Shown here piece after piece: positions 40,622 to 48,974 of a DNA stretch of 64,000 bases (position 1 is the first letter of the stretch; each line of letters opens with the position of its first letter). Location of the stretch: the IMG/VR virus record IMGVR_UViG_3300031787_000016, positions 62,001 to 126,000 of that record, one strand, 5' to 3'. The notes beneath the pieces are model-generated. The model ran no database searches. It was given only the letters and a program-made list of their open reading frames with translations, and was not told the origin of the DNA. This stretch comes from a virus. A program made the position numbers and the translations under genes.

Positions 40622-41731
40622 ATGACCACAACCACTCCCACTATCGACAATACACCGAAGTCACTACACGTTAGTACGACTGGTGCTTTCGGTCAACTCG
40701 AAACCTCCAGAGTAGTCCCTAAGATGTTTCCAATCGACATCATCGCTGAAGCTAAACTCGAAGAGTGGCAAGCGTTCATGTACCCCAACATGAATGAAGA
40801 CAACACACCCGTAGACGCTCTCAAGTCCAACTACATTCGCCAAGAATTTCTGACAGAAGAGGCAGTTGGCATCAATCCAACCTATCTCGAACAAGAACAC
40901 ATCGACCATCACGGACGTAATTTTGCACTAAAAGTTCCCAGCAAATACCGTATCATCCAATATCAGGATGGCTTGCGCTGGCTAGAGAATTACACCGATG
41001 AAAGTCTGATTGAGATTCAAGACTGGCTCTTGCTTGACTCTGGTGCAATTCTCGCAGTCAACAATCTCATTCCCGACGAAGTTATCACAATCCAAGGTGA
41101 AGCAGATAAAATCACCCCTTATATGATTTTCACACTCTCCCATGACGGAACGACACCTCGCGCAGTCTTTTTCAGTTCATTCCGAGCTATCTGCAAAAAC
41201 ACTTTGACGATGGCGTTAGCTTCGGCAAAAGGCACTGAGAAATTCTTCGGCTTTGACCCCAAAAAGGGCAGTCACAAGTCACCACAAGAACTCATGGCGA
41301 TGGCTAAACAGAACATCGACTTGGCTAAAACCCGATTCCATAACGAGACTGCGCCGCACCTAGAGGCATTGCGTGACCTGAAGCTCGATGAAAAAGTGGT
41401 TGACACTCTCACTCGCGACCTCTTTGCAATTCGCCGCACACAAGAAATACCTGCGGTTCTAGACGAAGACGAGACTTACCCTTCCGCAGTCAAGAATTAC
41501 CACAAGTTCATGGACATCTATAGAAGCTTATCTGACGTTGATATCTTCGATGCAAATCAGCACACAGGATATCGCTATGCCAATGCTGCGACTTCCTATG
41601 TCAAAACCACTGGCAAGGACGCAGGTTTTGACCCGTTAGCTGGCTTCAAGGGCAATATGTTTGGCAAGGTTCGCAAGAATGCATTCGACTACCTAGACGA
41701 GCTATTACCTGCTAAGCACATTGGAGCATAG
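40622..41731 (+). CDS. DUF932-like protein
   Basis: A 369-residue protein with the DUF932 hallmark region FFSSFRAICKNTLTMALASA (about 185-204), preceded by DGTTPRAV and followed by a helical part (LMAMAKQNIDLAKTRFHNET). This family occurs widely in phages and plasmids and is often near recombination genes; its function is unknown. It is the largest of the accessory genes here and is followed by a hairpin. Confidence 0.7.
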   Translation: MTTTTPTIDNTPKSLHVSTTGAFGQLETSRVVPKMFPIDIIAEAKLEEWQAFMYPNMNEDNTPVDALKSNYIRQEFLTEEAVGINPTYLEQEHIDHHGRNFALKVPSKYRIIQYQDGLRWLENYTDESLIEIQDWLLLDSGAILAVNNLIPDEVITIQGEADKITPYMIFTLSHDGTTPRAVFFSSFRAICKNTLTMALASAKGTEKFFGFDPKKGSHKSPQELMAMAKQNIDLAKTRFHNETAPHLEALRDLKLDEKVVDTLTRDLFAIRRTQEIPAVLDEDETYPSAVKNYHKFMDIYRSLSDVDIFDANQHTGYRYANAATSYVKTTGKDAGFDPLAGFKGNMFGKVRKNAFDYLDELLPAKHIGA

Positions 41732-41742
41732 TTAAGTCTTCA

Positions 41743-41767
41743 GAGGGAGTGACACAAATCCTCCCTC
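41743..41767 (+). terminator. GAGGGAG/CTCCCTC hairpin, copy 2
   Basis: GAGGGAG then TGACACAAATC then CTCCCTC, 12 bases after the DUF932-like stop. A T-rich stretch follows within 15 bases. Sister of the hairpin at 38034-38058. Confidence 0.6.
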
Positions 41768-41802
41768 ACTCTACAATTTTTATTACCAATCAAAAAAGTA
41801 TT

Positions 41803-41967
41803 ATGACACAACAACAAGTAATCGATTTGATGAATAGTGCTACATCTGAAAGCGACTGGAACGACAAGTGTGACCAAGTTAAAGATGCTTGTCAGGGCTA
41901 TCCTAGTTTTTGGTATTCCTCAATCATTCTTTCTGGTCTAGCTTCAAAAGTTCAGGCTAAGTGGTAA
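41803..41967 (+). CDS. 54-residue protein
   Basis: Start set at the ATG at 41803 (MTQQQVIDLMNSATSESDWN) because the longer reading runs into the hairpin. Helical and polar, no family. Confidence 0.5.
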   Translation: MTQQQVIDLMNSATSESDWNDKCDQVKDACQGYPSFWYSSIILSGLASKVQAKW

Positions 41968-42119
41968 CATCTTCAGGCAATGTCAATAAGTCCTACCACA
42001 GAACCCGAAAAAGACGACTTGCGCTGAGCAAGAGTCGCAACTACCCGTATCCAACAAAGAACGGTTGGCGGTTGCTTATAGGTTCTTTCTTCTTCAACAC
42101 TTATTTAGGAGTATTCATT

Positions 42120-42554
42120 ATGTCTAGAGTTCGAGTCGAAAAGTTTGGTGACAATTTCTATCTACAAATCGATGGTCAGGCTAAACAGTTCAATCGTGAA
42201 TCATCTGACTTACTAACATCGCCTATTGAAGCTACCGAAGATTTTCGTAGTGGCATTTTCTCTTCTGGTTTCGTAGTCAAATTCTCTGATGGCGCAAGGA
42301 CACTAGCCATAGACTTTCAGCATTCCTTTAACTCCGATAAAACAAATGCTAACCCACTTGCAGAGATTCGGCGCAGAGTTCGTCTGGTGCAAGAGACTTT
42401 TGCTAAAGCAGAGGCAGAAAAAGAAGTGTGGGAAGGTGTTGTTGGTGAGTTGCCGCTAGTTGCTGACGATGATGGCGAAGCTGAGTTGTATGACATTCTT
42501 CTTATTGATTGGGACACTAAACCTGCCAAAGTGAAAAAAAATTGTTCAGACTAA
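42120..42554 (+). CDS. Unknown 144-residue protein
   Basis: Start set at the ATG at 42120, which follows TTAGGAGTATTCATT; the upstream frame from 41961 has no such signal. Beta-rich N-terminal half (VEKFGDNFYLQIDGQAKQFN) and a helical charged part (NPLAEIRRRVRLVQETFAKA). No family recognised. Confidence 0.55.
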   Translation: MSRVRVEKFGDNFYLQIDGQAKQFNRESSDLLTSPIEATEDFRSGIFSSGFVVKFSDGARTLAIDFQHSFNSDKTNANPLAEIRRRVRLVQETFAKAEAEKEVWEGVVGELPLVADDDGEAELYDILLIDWDTKPAKVKKNCSD

Positions 42555-42654
42555 ACTCGACCACCCCAATACCCTAGAATGGCTCAATTATTATGGTTTG
42601 AGTAGTTTTGTGATTGTTCCTTCTGGTTTGTATGGTGTCGGAGATAAATACTAA

Positions 42655-42801
42655 ATGAAAAAGTCACTTGGATTTGGTAAACGTAAGTACGGTATCGTAC
42701 CCAAACCTACAGTACCAACCCCAACCAAACTCAAGGTGCAGCGACCTCCTGTTACGCCTCTTGAAGAAATAGCTCAGATGTTTCGACTCATTACACGATA
42801 A
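42655..42801 (+). CDS. 48-residue basic protein
   Basis: ATG at 42655. Basic and proline-rich (KKSLGFGKRKYGIVPKPTVP). A terminator follows 9 bases later. Function unknown. Confidence 0.45.
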   Translation: MKKSLGFGKRKYGIVPKPTVPTPTKLKVQRPPVTPLEEIAQMFRLITR

Positions 42802-42809
42802 TCACTCTC

Positions 42810-42838
42810 GCGGTACTTAGAGTGCAAGTACCGCTTTA
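42810..42838 (+). terminator. 9-bp hairpin terminator
   Basis: GCGGTACTT (42810-42818) and AAGTACCGC (42826-42834) pair perfectly and are followed by TTTATTTAA. Confidence 0.65.
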
Positions 42839-42866
42839 TTTAACATAGGAGCTATAAGGAACTGAC

Positions 42867-43040
42867 ATGAAGCTCTACATATTCTTTTCTGCCCTAGCTG
42901 CACTGGCTCTGAAGTTGGCGCACGATGTTCTCCCCGAAGTTCGTTTCGAGTTTCAGATTGATTGGTATTGGTTCTGGGCGCTTCTTATTGTTGATGCTTG
43001 GATTATCTACTCAGTTGTTTTCTTTCTGCCTCAAGGATGA
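42867..43040 (+). CDS. 57-residue membrane protein
   Basis: ATG at 42867 after TAGGAGCTATAAGGAACTGAC. Two hydrophobic segments: IFFSALAALALKLA at the start and YWFWALLIVDAWIIYSVVFF at the end. It overlaps the acetyltransferase start by 4 bases (ATGA). Confidence 0.6.
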   Translation: MKLYIFFSALAALALKLAHDVLPEVRFEFQIDWYWFWALLIVDAWIIYSVVFFLPQG

Positions 43041-43381
43041 TGACTGCTTTACTACTTTCGCATTACATCATCACAACCATAAGTGACCCCCAAGGTCGCG
43101 GTAATGCTAGTTTACTCATTGACCACACCAACAAGAAAATTATCTTAGAAGAAATAGAAGTAGAGGCTCAGTATCGTGGCATGAAACTTGGCAGTCGTCT
43201 GTTAGCTCAAGTGTGTTGGTTAGCTGATTCACTTGGCTTCACGGTTGTATTAGTGCCTGTCTCGCTTGACGACCATTGCCCGACAGTTTTTCAACTTGAA
43301 AATTGGTATGAACGATACGGTTTCCACTTGCGCGATGATTACTCAGACGGATACCCCTATTTGCGAGAACCGAAAAAATGA
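43037..43381 (+). CDS. GNAT-type acetyltransferase
   Basis: 114 residues from the ATG at 43037. The acetyl-CoA loop is seen in EIEVEAQYRGMKLGSRLLAQ (the Q-x-x-G-x-G/A-like turn QYRGMKLG), then a strand (TVVLVPVS) and NWYERYGFHLRDD, the usual C-terminal GNAT motif. The target is unknown. Confidence 0.7.
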   Translation: MMTALLLSHYIITTISDPQGRGNASLLIDHTNKKIILEEIEVEAQYRGMKLGSRLLAQVCWLADSLGFTVVLVPVSLDDHCPTVFQLENWYERYGFHLRDDYSDGYPYLREPKK

Positions 43382-43439
43382 TTAGAAAAAACTACGTCAT
43401 CCCTTACCATCTAACCATGTGCTGAGCCTCAAGCCTACG

Positions 43440-43673
43440 ATGCCTCATGTCTATATGCTAAATAGCCCCTATGGACACTCACTCTCAACTATCAAACAAT
43501 TGGCAGAAGAGGCAAGGAAGGATTTCCCCACTTTGACAGATGACGATATTGAGTTTAGGACTTACCGTAATACTGGATACATTGATGGAATGTTGGGCTG
43601 TGAGTTCCAACTTCCTGAAGGTTGTTTAATTCCTAAAGATTATGTCGAAGCAGCAAAACTACCAAGTTACTAG
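43440..43673 (+). CDS. Unknown 77-residue protein
   Basis: Start set at the ATG at 43440 (MPHVYMLNSPYGHSLSTIKQ); a GTG 21 bases upstream is possible. Acidic, mixed fold, no motif. It overlaps the unused longer start of the next gene. Confidence 0.5.
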   Translation: MPHVYMLNSPYGHSLSTIKQLAEEARKDFPTLTDDDIEFRTYRNTGYIDGMLGCEFQLPEGCLIPKDYVEAAKLPSY

Positions 43674-43680
43674 GTGCAAC

Positions 43681-44157
43681 ATGAACATCTTCGTACTTCA
43701 CGAAACTCCAATCGAAGCTGCGCGTCTTGTTCCAGTTAAAGTAGCCAGCAAGATGGCTCTTGAAGCTGCTCAGATGCTTGCAGTCGCTTGCGCTCATCAC
43801 GGTCTGGCTCTACCCCACAAAAAAGATGGTAACGAGTATTCACCAAAATCGCACGTTAATCATCCTTGCACTAAATGGGCTTGCCAGAGTCGCGAAAATA
43901 TGCAATGGTTGGCTCTACACGGTATTGCTCTTTGTAAACGTCATCTAGAAGTTTACGGGAAAATGCCAGCACACTATCTTGCATTAAACGAAGTACTTGT
44001 ATCGATTGCTTTCAACACAATACAATGCTATTGGAGTAATCACACACCATTTGTTTCTGCCATGCCTGACGAGTTCAAGACTGATGATGTAGTTGAAAGT
44101 TATCGGGCTTATATCAAAACTAAACCATATTATGTAGAAGGAGAAGTGCAGCTATGA
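43681..44157 (+). CDS. Pyrimidine-dimer-glycosylase-like phage protein
   Basis: 158 residues from the ATG at 43681. MNIFVLHETPIEAARLVPVK, then MALEAAQMLAVACAHHG, HPCTKWACQSRENMQWL and LCKRHLEVYGKMPAH follow the order of a protein family often annotated in cyanophages as pyrimidine dimer DNA glycosylase. The name is by pattern and the activity is not tested for that branch as far as I know. Confidence 0.6.
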   Translation: MNIFVLHETPIEAARLVPVKVASKMALEAAQMLAVACAHHGLALPHKKDGNEYSPKSHVNHPCTKWACQSRENMQWLALHGIALCKRHLEVYGKMPAHYLALNEVLVSIAFNTIQCYWSNHTPFVSAMPDEFKTDDVVESYRAYIKTKPYYVEGEVQL

Positions 44158-44246
44158 GTGGAGTTTGTCACGTTGACGGTTCTTGCCCTTTTGCTTGTAG
44201 TGAAGAAACGAGAGAATACATCAAGAGTAAATTTTGGAGTTATTGA
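44154..44246 (+). CDS. 30-residue Cys-containing peptide
   Basis: ATG at 44154 overlaps the upstream stop. MSGVCHVDGSCPFACSEETR then EYIKSKFWSY. A similar short Cys-rich plan with a lysine-rich end is seen at 51859-52005. Could be a tiny metal-binding peptide; uncertain. Confidence 0.35.
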   Translation: MSGVCHVDGSCPFACSEETREYIKSKFWSY

Positions 44247-44247
44247 T

Positions 44248-44406
44248 ATGCCAGAAAAGAAGTGCGATTATACTTACCTGACCGCTATACAAAACTGCGG
44301 CTGGTGGTTCGTTATTGCTGTGCATCCTAGCGGCGAGAACGAATTTTTGGAAGCTTTCACGAATTTTGAAGATGCAGAATGGTACGGGACTACACAAGCA
44401 CTATGA
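44248..44406 (+). CDS. 52-residue protein
   Basis: ATG at 44248 (MPEKKCDYTYLTAIQNCGWW). Small alpha/beta protein, no motif. The CAGAAAAGAA repeat lies inside its second to fifth codons. Overlaps the next gene by 4 bases. Confidence 0.5.
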   Translation: MPEKKCDYTYLTAIQNCGWWFVIAVHPSGENEFLEAFTNFEDAEWYGTTQAL

Positions 44407-44813
44407 AAATGACACGATGGTTTATTCAGCACGACGATGCTAGAGGGCAATGGATTGACTCTGCCCACAACCCGCACGAAGGTTGGGAATCAAGAGAATC
44501 GGCAAGCTTAGGTGTTGCCAGTATTTTGAAAAGAACTAAAAATATCAGCATTAAAACAATCAGCCGCGAGGTCGAGGTCAGCGCGAAGGATGTCGTAAAG
44601 GTCATTAATCAAACAGTATCACTAGAGATAGCTGGTAGTGCTTGGCTGAGGAGAGAGGAGGAGGATTTGATTGTCTGGAATAGAGTGGATACAGTTCGTG
44701 GAGACATCTACAGATACAAAAATAAACGTTGGATTAGATGTGATGCTTTAGGTTACAGATTTGACTGCGAAGAACCTGAAGTCGAGCAAATTTGGCGGGA
44801 GTATTGCGAATAG
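44403..44813 (+). CDS. Unknown 136-residue protein with HTH-like region
   Basis: Start set at the ATG at 44403 (MKMTRWFIQHDDARGQWIDS). The middle SIKTISREVEVSAKDVVKVI has a helix-turn-helix look. The C-terminal half (YKNKRWIRCDALGYRFDCEE) is charged. Family not recognised. Confidence 0.5.
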   Translation: MKMTRWFIQHDDARGQWIDSAHNPHEGWESRESASLGVASILKRTKNISIKTISREVEVSAKDVVKVINQTVSLEIAGSAWLRREEEDLIVWNRVDTVRGDIYRYKNKRWIRCDALGYRFDCEEPEVEQIWREYCE

Positions 44814-44937
44814 TAGTGTGGAGGTGTTGTTATGCAGCATTTCCTTTTTCACTGTCGCTTACCTTCTTTTCTGCACACGAACGGAGTGAGTTCTAGCTCA
44901 TTGGCGCTTGCCTAGTCTCATGCGCCGACGGCTTAGT

Positions 44938-45081
44938 AATATCTAGTAACTATACCTGAAATATATAAAGGGACTGAAAGTATTTCCAAAAAGCAGATTG
45001 CAAACGCCTTAGAGAAGCTGGGATGGACTAAGAAGACTTACGCCAGTGGGAATGTAGTTTACCTTAAACCGAAAAAATAAC
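44938..45081 (+). pseudogene. Remnant of a C-terminal winged-helix domain
   Basis: One frame with no good start reads IPEIYKGTESISKKQIANAL then EKLGWTKKTYASGNVVYLKP to a stop at 45078-45080. This resembles the C-terminal winged helix of phage primase or replication proteins. The preceding 120 bases are not coding. It is probably the tail of a decayed gene. Confidence 0.4.
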
Positions 45082-45315
45082 ATGACACAACCCAACCGCA
45101 TCAATTCCTCTTCTGCACATATCACCGTAGACAGCCGAGATTGGCTCCGCAAGACTGATGGTGACAACATCATGTGGATTCCACTATTCGCAGATTACTA
45201 CTATGCCTACAGAGCCATCGAAAGGCAATGGTGGTACGTTGACCAAGAGAAGAAGTTCAAAGTCGATGCAGCACCAGATATTGAATCAACTTATAGAGAG
45301 ATGAAAAAGATATGA
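45082..45315 (+). CDS. Unknown 77-residue protein
   Basis: MTQPNRINSSSAHITVDSRD and WLRKTDGDNIMWIPLFADYY. Aromatic and polar, mixed fold, no family. It overlaps the next gene by 4 bases. Confidence 0.5.
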   Translation: MTQPNRINSSSAHITVDSRDWLRKTDGDNIMWIPLFADYYYAYRAIERQWWYVDQEKKFKVDAAPDIESTYREMKKI

Positions 45316-45524
45316 GTCAACCACAGTATCGCCTCGTTTCTCGCGGTCAGTCCTTCACTGGTCAAGAAGTAATCGAGCTTCACGTTTACAATCAGTCTCG
45401 TGGTATATATCAAAAAATGCCAGTGAAAGTTACATTAGAAGACGGAATCACACTTGATGACCTGAAACAAAAACACAAGCGAGATAATCTCGGAGGCTAC
45501 AGTTGTGGAATCGATGCGACCTAA
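45312..45524 (+). CDS. Unknown 70-residue protein
   Basis: Small beta-rich protein (QYRLVSRGQSFTGQEVIELH, then KMPVKVTLEDGITLDDLKQK). Overlaps the next frame by 20 bases. Confidence 0.5.
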   Translation: MSQPQYRLVSRGQSFTGQEVIELHVYNQSRGIYQKMPVKVTLEDGITLDDLKQKHKRDNLGGYSCGIDAT

Positions 45525-45759
45525 ACTATTTTTCGGGCTTGGAGGTTCTTGCGACATCACTAATAGCTTCCTGCCATTTTTCATTAACACACGACTCATC
45601 TTTTTCATGGTTGTCGATGCACTGTCTTACGTCCTAGAATGCGAACAAGATATGCGTGAGTGCTACAACTCAATGTCACCGCAAGAGCAAGCTTGGATTG
45701 ATGACAAATCGATGCTAAATTTACACACTGATGAGTTAGGTAGCAGTTATTATGTCTAA
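45505..45759 (+). CDS. Unknown 84-residue protein
   Basis: Read from a GTG at 45505 after GGAGG; an ATG at 45608 (MVVDALSYVLECEQDMRECY) is an alternative that removes a hydrophobic N-terminal stretch (NSFLPFFINTRLIFFM). The C-terminal part is acidic and helical. Confidence 0.45.
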   Translation: MESMRPKLFFGLGGSCDITNSFLPFFINTRLIFFMVVDALSYVLECEQDMRECYNSMSPQEQAWIDDKSMLNLHTDELGSSYYV

Positions 45760-46075
45760 CTACGAGCAAATGACGTTCTGTCAAGTCGAACAAGTGCCAA
45801 TCACTACACCCAAGAAAATTCACATCATCCGTTCTGAGCAGCAAGGTGCATTCAAAGTAGTACTTAGCTCCAGAGATGAGGCTAAAATCGTCTCTGAGCT
45901 TCAGAAGGGCAATCCGAGTACTTTGTCAGCTTATATGAGCTTCGGCGGTACTAACGATACAAAATGGACTATCCTGAACGACTGCAAGGAGTACAGCTTG
46001 CATGGCGACTGGATAGCTGATAATGCGGCTGTTCGAGAATACTTGAACTCTCAACTAAATGTTTTGGTGTGTTAA
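45752..46075 (+). CDS. Unknown 107-residue protein
   Basis: A mixed alpha/beta protein (KIHIIRSEQQGAFKVVLSSR, then EAKIVSELQKGNPSTLSAYM). Overlaps the previous gene by 8 bases and is followed directly by the phosphoesterase ATG. Confidence 0.55.
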   Translation: MSNYEQMTFCQVEQVPITTPKKIHIIRSEQQGAFKVVLSSRDEAKIVSELQKGNPSTLSAYMSFGGTNDTKWTILNDCKEYSLHGDWIADNAAVREYLNSQLNVLVC

Positions 46076-46837
46076 ATGAAAATCCTAGCTCTTTCAGACC
46101 TTCATCTCGAATTTTCAGCCCTACACATCCCCAGCACCGACAAAGCCGATGTCACTATACTGCTTGGCGACATCCACACAAGTATTAAAGGAGTTCAGTG
46201 GGCAGCTAATACCATCGAGTCGAAGCATATTATCTATATTCTTGGCAATCATGAGTACTATGGTGGCAAATACCCCGACACACCAGACAAAATTCGCGCC
46301 GAGGCGGAAAAATATAGCCCAAACTTTCACGTTCTTGAGAATGAGAGTGTGGTTATTGATGATGTCACCTTTTTTGGGGCAACCTTATGGACAGACTTCG
46401 CGCTTTTTGGTGATTCAACTATAGGGAAACTTGATTGTTACGATAAATTGAACGACTACAAGCAAATTCGACTCGGAAATGATGACCGATATCGAAAAAT
46501 AACACCTTCAGACACGGAAAAATGGCATCATCGTTCAGTTAATTGGCTACGACAGGCTTTATTTGACCGTACACCCGACTCTAAAAAGGTAATTTGCACT
46601 CATCATGCCCCCTCACCCAAGTCACTAAGCCCACAGTTCTTTTCTGACCCTGTTAGCGCAGCGTATGCAAGCAATCTCGATGGTTTTGTTGCATACTCTG
46701 GTGCAAAATATTGGTTTCATGGTCATCTACATGAGTCTGTGAACTACGAGCTAGGTGATACGCGAGTTATTAGTAATCCTAGAGGTTACAACGACAGTAA
46801 CGAACAGTTTGATACAACTACTTTATGGGAAATCTAG
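46076..46837 (+). CDS. Calcineurin-like metallophosphoesterase
   Basis: A 253-residue enzyme with the two-metal site motifs in order: SDLHLE (D8, H10), GDIH (D32), GNHE (N58, H59), a His pair in ICTHHAP, and GHLHES near the end. This is the pattern of calcineurin-like phosphoesterases. The substrate is unknown; nucleic-acid or cyclic-nucleotide cleavage is possible in phages. Confidence 0.9.
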   Translation: MKILALSDLHLEFSALHIPSTDKADVTILLGDIHTSIKGVQWAANTIESKHIIYILGNHEYYGGKYPDTPDKIRAEAEKYSPNFHVLENESVVIDDVTFFGATLWTDFALFGDSTIGKLDCYDKLNDYKQIRLGNDDRYRKITPSDTEKWHHRSVNWLRQALFDRTPDSKKVICTHHAPSPKSLSPQFFSDPVSAAYASNLDGFVAYSGAKYWFHGHLHESVNYELGDTRVISNPRGYNDSNEQFDTTTLWEI

Positions 46838-46839
46838 TT

Positions 46840-46995
46840 ATGCCACAGCAGCTACAAAACAATGTTCCGCTAGAGCTATTCACAATCGATGATAAAAAGA
46901 TTATCATTACTTATAATTCAGAAACAAAAGCGTTGGTTGTGAAAACACCACACAGAGAACTCAAGGCACTATTGGGAAAGTACGGAGAAAAGTAA
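46840..46995 (+). CDS. 51-residue protein
   Basis: ATG at 46840, 2 bases after the phosphoesterase stop. MPQQLQNNVPLELFTIDDKK then IIITYNSETKALVVKTPHRE: a small beta-hairpin domain. Function unknown. Confidence 0.5.
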   Translation: MPQQLQNNVPLELFTIDDKKIIITYNSETKALVVKTPHRELKALLGKYGEK

Positions 46996-46996
46996 C

Positions 46997-47230
46997 ATGG
47001 AAATAAAATCTGGTCAAACAATCGACATCTACACACAGGAAAACGAACATCTTGCTGTGACTTGGACTGAAGCTACTGGTTTTATTGTGAGTTCCGAAAA
47101 TTCTCAAGTGAAAATTTCAGACTCGCGTAAAAACATTCGCACAAACATTAAGGCTTCTGGCAATTCCAAGGTTATTAGCATCGGTACGGTCACTGGCAGT
47201 ATGCATATCGGAGATATTTTCAATGACTAA
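46997..47230 (+). CDS. Unknown 77-residue beta-rich protein
   Basis: EIKSGQTIDIYTQENEHLAV and SKVISIGTVTGSMHIGDIFN suggest a small beta protein. No family. It overlaps the next gene by 8 bases. Confidence 0.5.
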   Translation: MEIKSGQTIDIYTQENEHLAVTWTEATGFIVSSENSQVKISDSRKNIRTNIKASGNSKVISIGTVTGSMHIGDIFND

Positions 47231-47489
47231 AGCATATTTACTGCAAGTTTTGATAATCGACCATGACCATCTAGGAGCCGATGAAATCGAGCGTGTTATC
47301 GAAGATGCGAACTACCCGAACGATTGCATTGCCCCTAGCGTAATCAAGTCTCAGAGCGTTGAGGTTGGGGATTGGGACGACGATAACCCGTTGAATAACA
47401 GTGATACTCAAGCTAAAGAAGTTGACCGATTGTTTAGCGTTTATCAACCAACAGCAACTAAAGTACTTACTAAAGAAGAGTATGCTTAG
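47223..47489 (+). CDS. Unknown 88-residue acidic protein
   Basis: VLIIDHDHLGADEIERVIED followed by ANYPNDCIAPSVIKSQSVEV. A small alpha/beta protein with an acidic face. No family recognised. A 118-base gap without a clear gene follows. Confidence 0.5.
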   Translation: MTKAYLLQVLIIDHDHLGADEIERVIEDANYPNDCIAPSVIKSQSVEVGDWDDDNPLNNSDTQAKEVDRLFSVYQPTATKVLTKEEYA

Positions 47490-47607
47490 AAGTTAGAAAT
47501 TCTTCATCATAAGACTTTTAACGGTTTCATTTTCGCTAATGATTGTACAGACATATCTTCCTCTAGCTAGATGATGTTCTGAGTAAACTTATCTACCATT
47601 ATTTGCA

Positions 47608-47757
47608 ATGAATACCAAAAAATACGTCGTCGATGATTCCACCGCACAAACGATTTTCAAGACTATTCATAAACATCAAGTTACTCGTCGAGAGTGCATT
47701 CTCGCATCTCAGTATTGCCCAACTACCCACAGGAATCTCACATGGTTAGCCGCCTAA
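47608..47757 (+). CDS. 49-residue protein
   Basis: ATG at 47608. Basic with Cys and His residues (FKTIHKHQVTRRECILASQY), no clear motif. Overlaps the TPR-like gene by 16 bases. Confidence 0.45.
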   Translation: MNTKKYVVDDSTAQTIFKTIHKHQVTRRECILASQYCPTTHRNLTWLAA

Positions 47758-47957
47758 TCAATTGGCTCTTTCGCCGCCACACTGTCTCATACAAATTACA
47801 CTACATCGAGCGCCTGATTGCAGAAAAGAAGTATGTTGACGCTTCTGTGTATGTTTATACCGCTTTACAAGAATTTCCTAACCATCCCGAACTTCTGAAA
47901 CTGAAGGCTCAGGCAGAAAAGGAAATTTCTTATTACATCTACAATCAGGAGTTTTAG
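47742..47957 (+). CDS. Short TPR-like helical protein
   Basis: 71 residues from the ATG at 47742 (MVSRLINWLFRRHTVSYKLH). IERLIAEKKYVDASVYVYTA and LQEFPNHPELLKLKAQAEKE form a helix pair like one TPR unit. A CAGAAAAGAA copy encodes the AEKK within it. Role unknown. Confidence 0.5.
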   Translation: MVSRLINWLFRRHTVSYKLHYIERLIAEKKYVDASVYVYTALQEFPNHPELLKLKAQAEKEISYYIYNQEF

Positions 47958-47961
47958 CAAT

Positions 47962-48303
47962 ATGACTGATAAACTTCCCTCAATAACTTATTGTCAAAAA
48001 TGTGGTATCGCAAACATCGATGGCGTATTCCATTGGAGCTACAAGAATCGACCTACAACTCCTGAGCAAGTGTTGGCGAAAGTTTGTATTCCGACCGCAG
48101 GACATGGTGACAAGCAAAACGTACCTTGTCTCGCTAAGCAACTGCACGAATCTGATTTAGGGCTGCTGCAAAAGACACCCGCAGAGTTACATGAGTTTGT
48201 TCGTGTCAACAACAACGCAATTGAGCTGGATTTACCTAATGACGAGTACTATTTAGAGATGGCAAAAAAATTGCTAGGAGATAGACCAGATGAGCAATCC
48301 TAA
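47962..48303 (+). CDS. Unknown 113-residue protein
   Basis: An N-terminal Cys pair (ITYCQKCGIANIDGVFHWSY) suggests a metal site. Later CIPTAGHGDKQNVPCLAKQL. The rest is helical and acidic. Overlaps the next gene by 14 bases. Confidence 0.55.
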   Translation: MTDKLPSITYCQKCGIANIDGVFHWSYKNRPTTPEQVLAKVCIPTAGHGDKQNVPCLAKQLHESDLGLLQKTPAELHEFVRVNNNAIELDLPNDEYYLEMAKKLLGDRPDEQS

Positions 48304-48481
48304 ATTCAAATTCAGTGTAGGACAACGTGTACGGTTTGGCAAACAAGCAAGCATCTACGAAGTGTACTCGCACATCGCACCAGATGACGGCTCAGAGCAT
48401 CAATACTATCTAAAGAGTGTTGTAACTACACCCAGCTACCTTCAGTGGTCACTGGAGAGCGATTTGAGTGCCGTTACTTAG
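48290..48481 (+). CDS. Unknown 63-residue protein
   Basis: A small beta-barrel-like protein (KFKFSVGQRVRFGKQASIYE VYS in form; SVGQRVRFG recalls KOW/SH3-like openings, as does FKFAIGQAVYFI in the gene at 49034). It ends over the stop of the converging minus-strand gene. Confidence 0.5.
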   Translation: MSNPKFKFSVGQRVRFGKQASIYEVYSHIAPDDGSEHQYYLKSVVTTPSYLQWSLESDLSAVT

Positions 48482-48974
48482 ATTTATTAGATTCATAACG
48501 TTTTTCGCCAGTCTTGAAGCGCTTATCAAGTTCGAGCGTTCCATCGGCACTTGCACGGCTTAAATCTCGCGCCCCATTTTTCTCGTAATTCTCCTTACCT
48601 TCTTTTCTGTAGCGGTCAGCGATTTCCTTTGTGGGGTCGCTAGTTCCTGCTCCTGCGGTTGCTCTGGGTTTGCGAGGCTCAACATATTTCAAAGTGGTAT
48701 CCTTGGCAGTTTTCTCTCTTTCTGCCGCTTTGTTAGCTGCGTTTTTCTCGCTGAGAGCTTTGTTGGCACGACCCTTGGCTTCAGATGCACCTTTACCTAA
48801 ATCGGTGTAGCTGGCGTTCTTCTTGGGGTCTTTCCATGCTGCTTTGCTAGCGATGTCCTTAGCTGCACCGATGGTTGTTTTGATATCTGCTTTGGCGCGA
48901 GTTAGTAAACGGTCAAGATTGCCAATAGCAAAATCCGCTTCGAGTGGCGAGTTCATGAACTTATAATCTGTCAT
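48474..48974 (-). CDS. Lone minus-strand gene with virion-like ADF peptide
   Basis: A 166-residue, Ala/Lys-rich, helical protein. It opens MTDYKFMNSPLEADFAIGNL; an alternative ATG at 48956 starts MNSPLEADF. The ADF-type phrase and the basic repetitive body (KDIASKAAWKDPKKNASYTD) resemble the internal virion proteins of the left arm. It is the only clear minus-strand gene in the right arm, converging on its left neighbour and diverging from the gene at 49034. Confidence 0.6.
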   Translation of the reverse strand: MTDYKFMNSPLEADFAIGNLDRLLTRAKADIKTTIGAAKDIASKAAWKDPKKNASYTDLGKGASEAKGRANKALSEKNAANKAAEREKTAKDTTLKYVEPRKPRATAGAGTSDPTKEIADRYRKEGKENYEKNGARDLSRASADGTLELDKRFKTGEKRYESNKSK

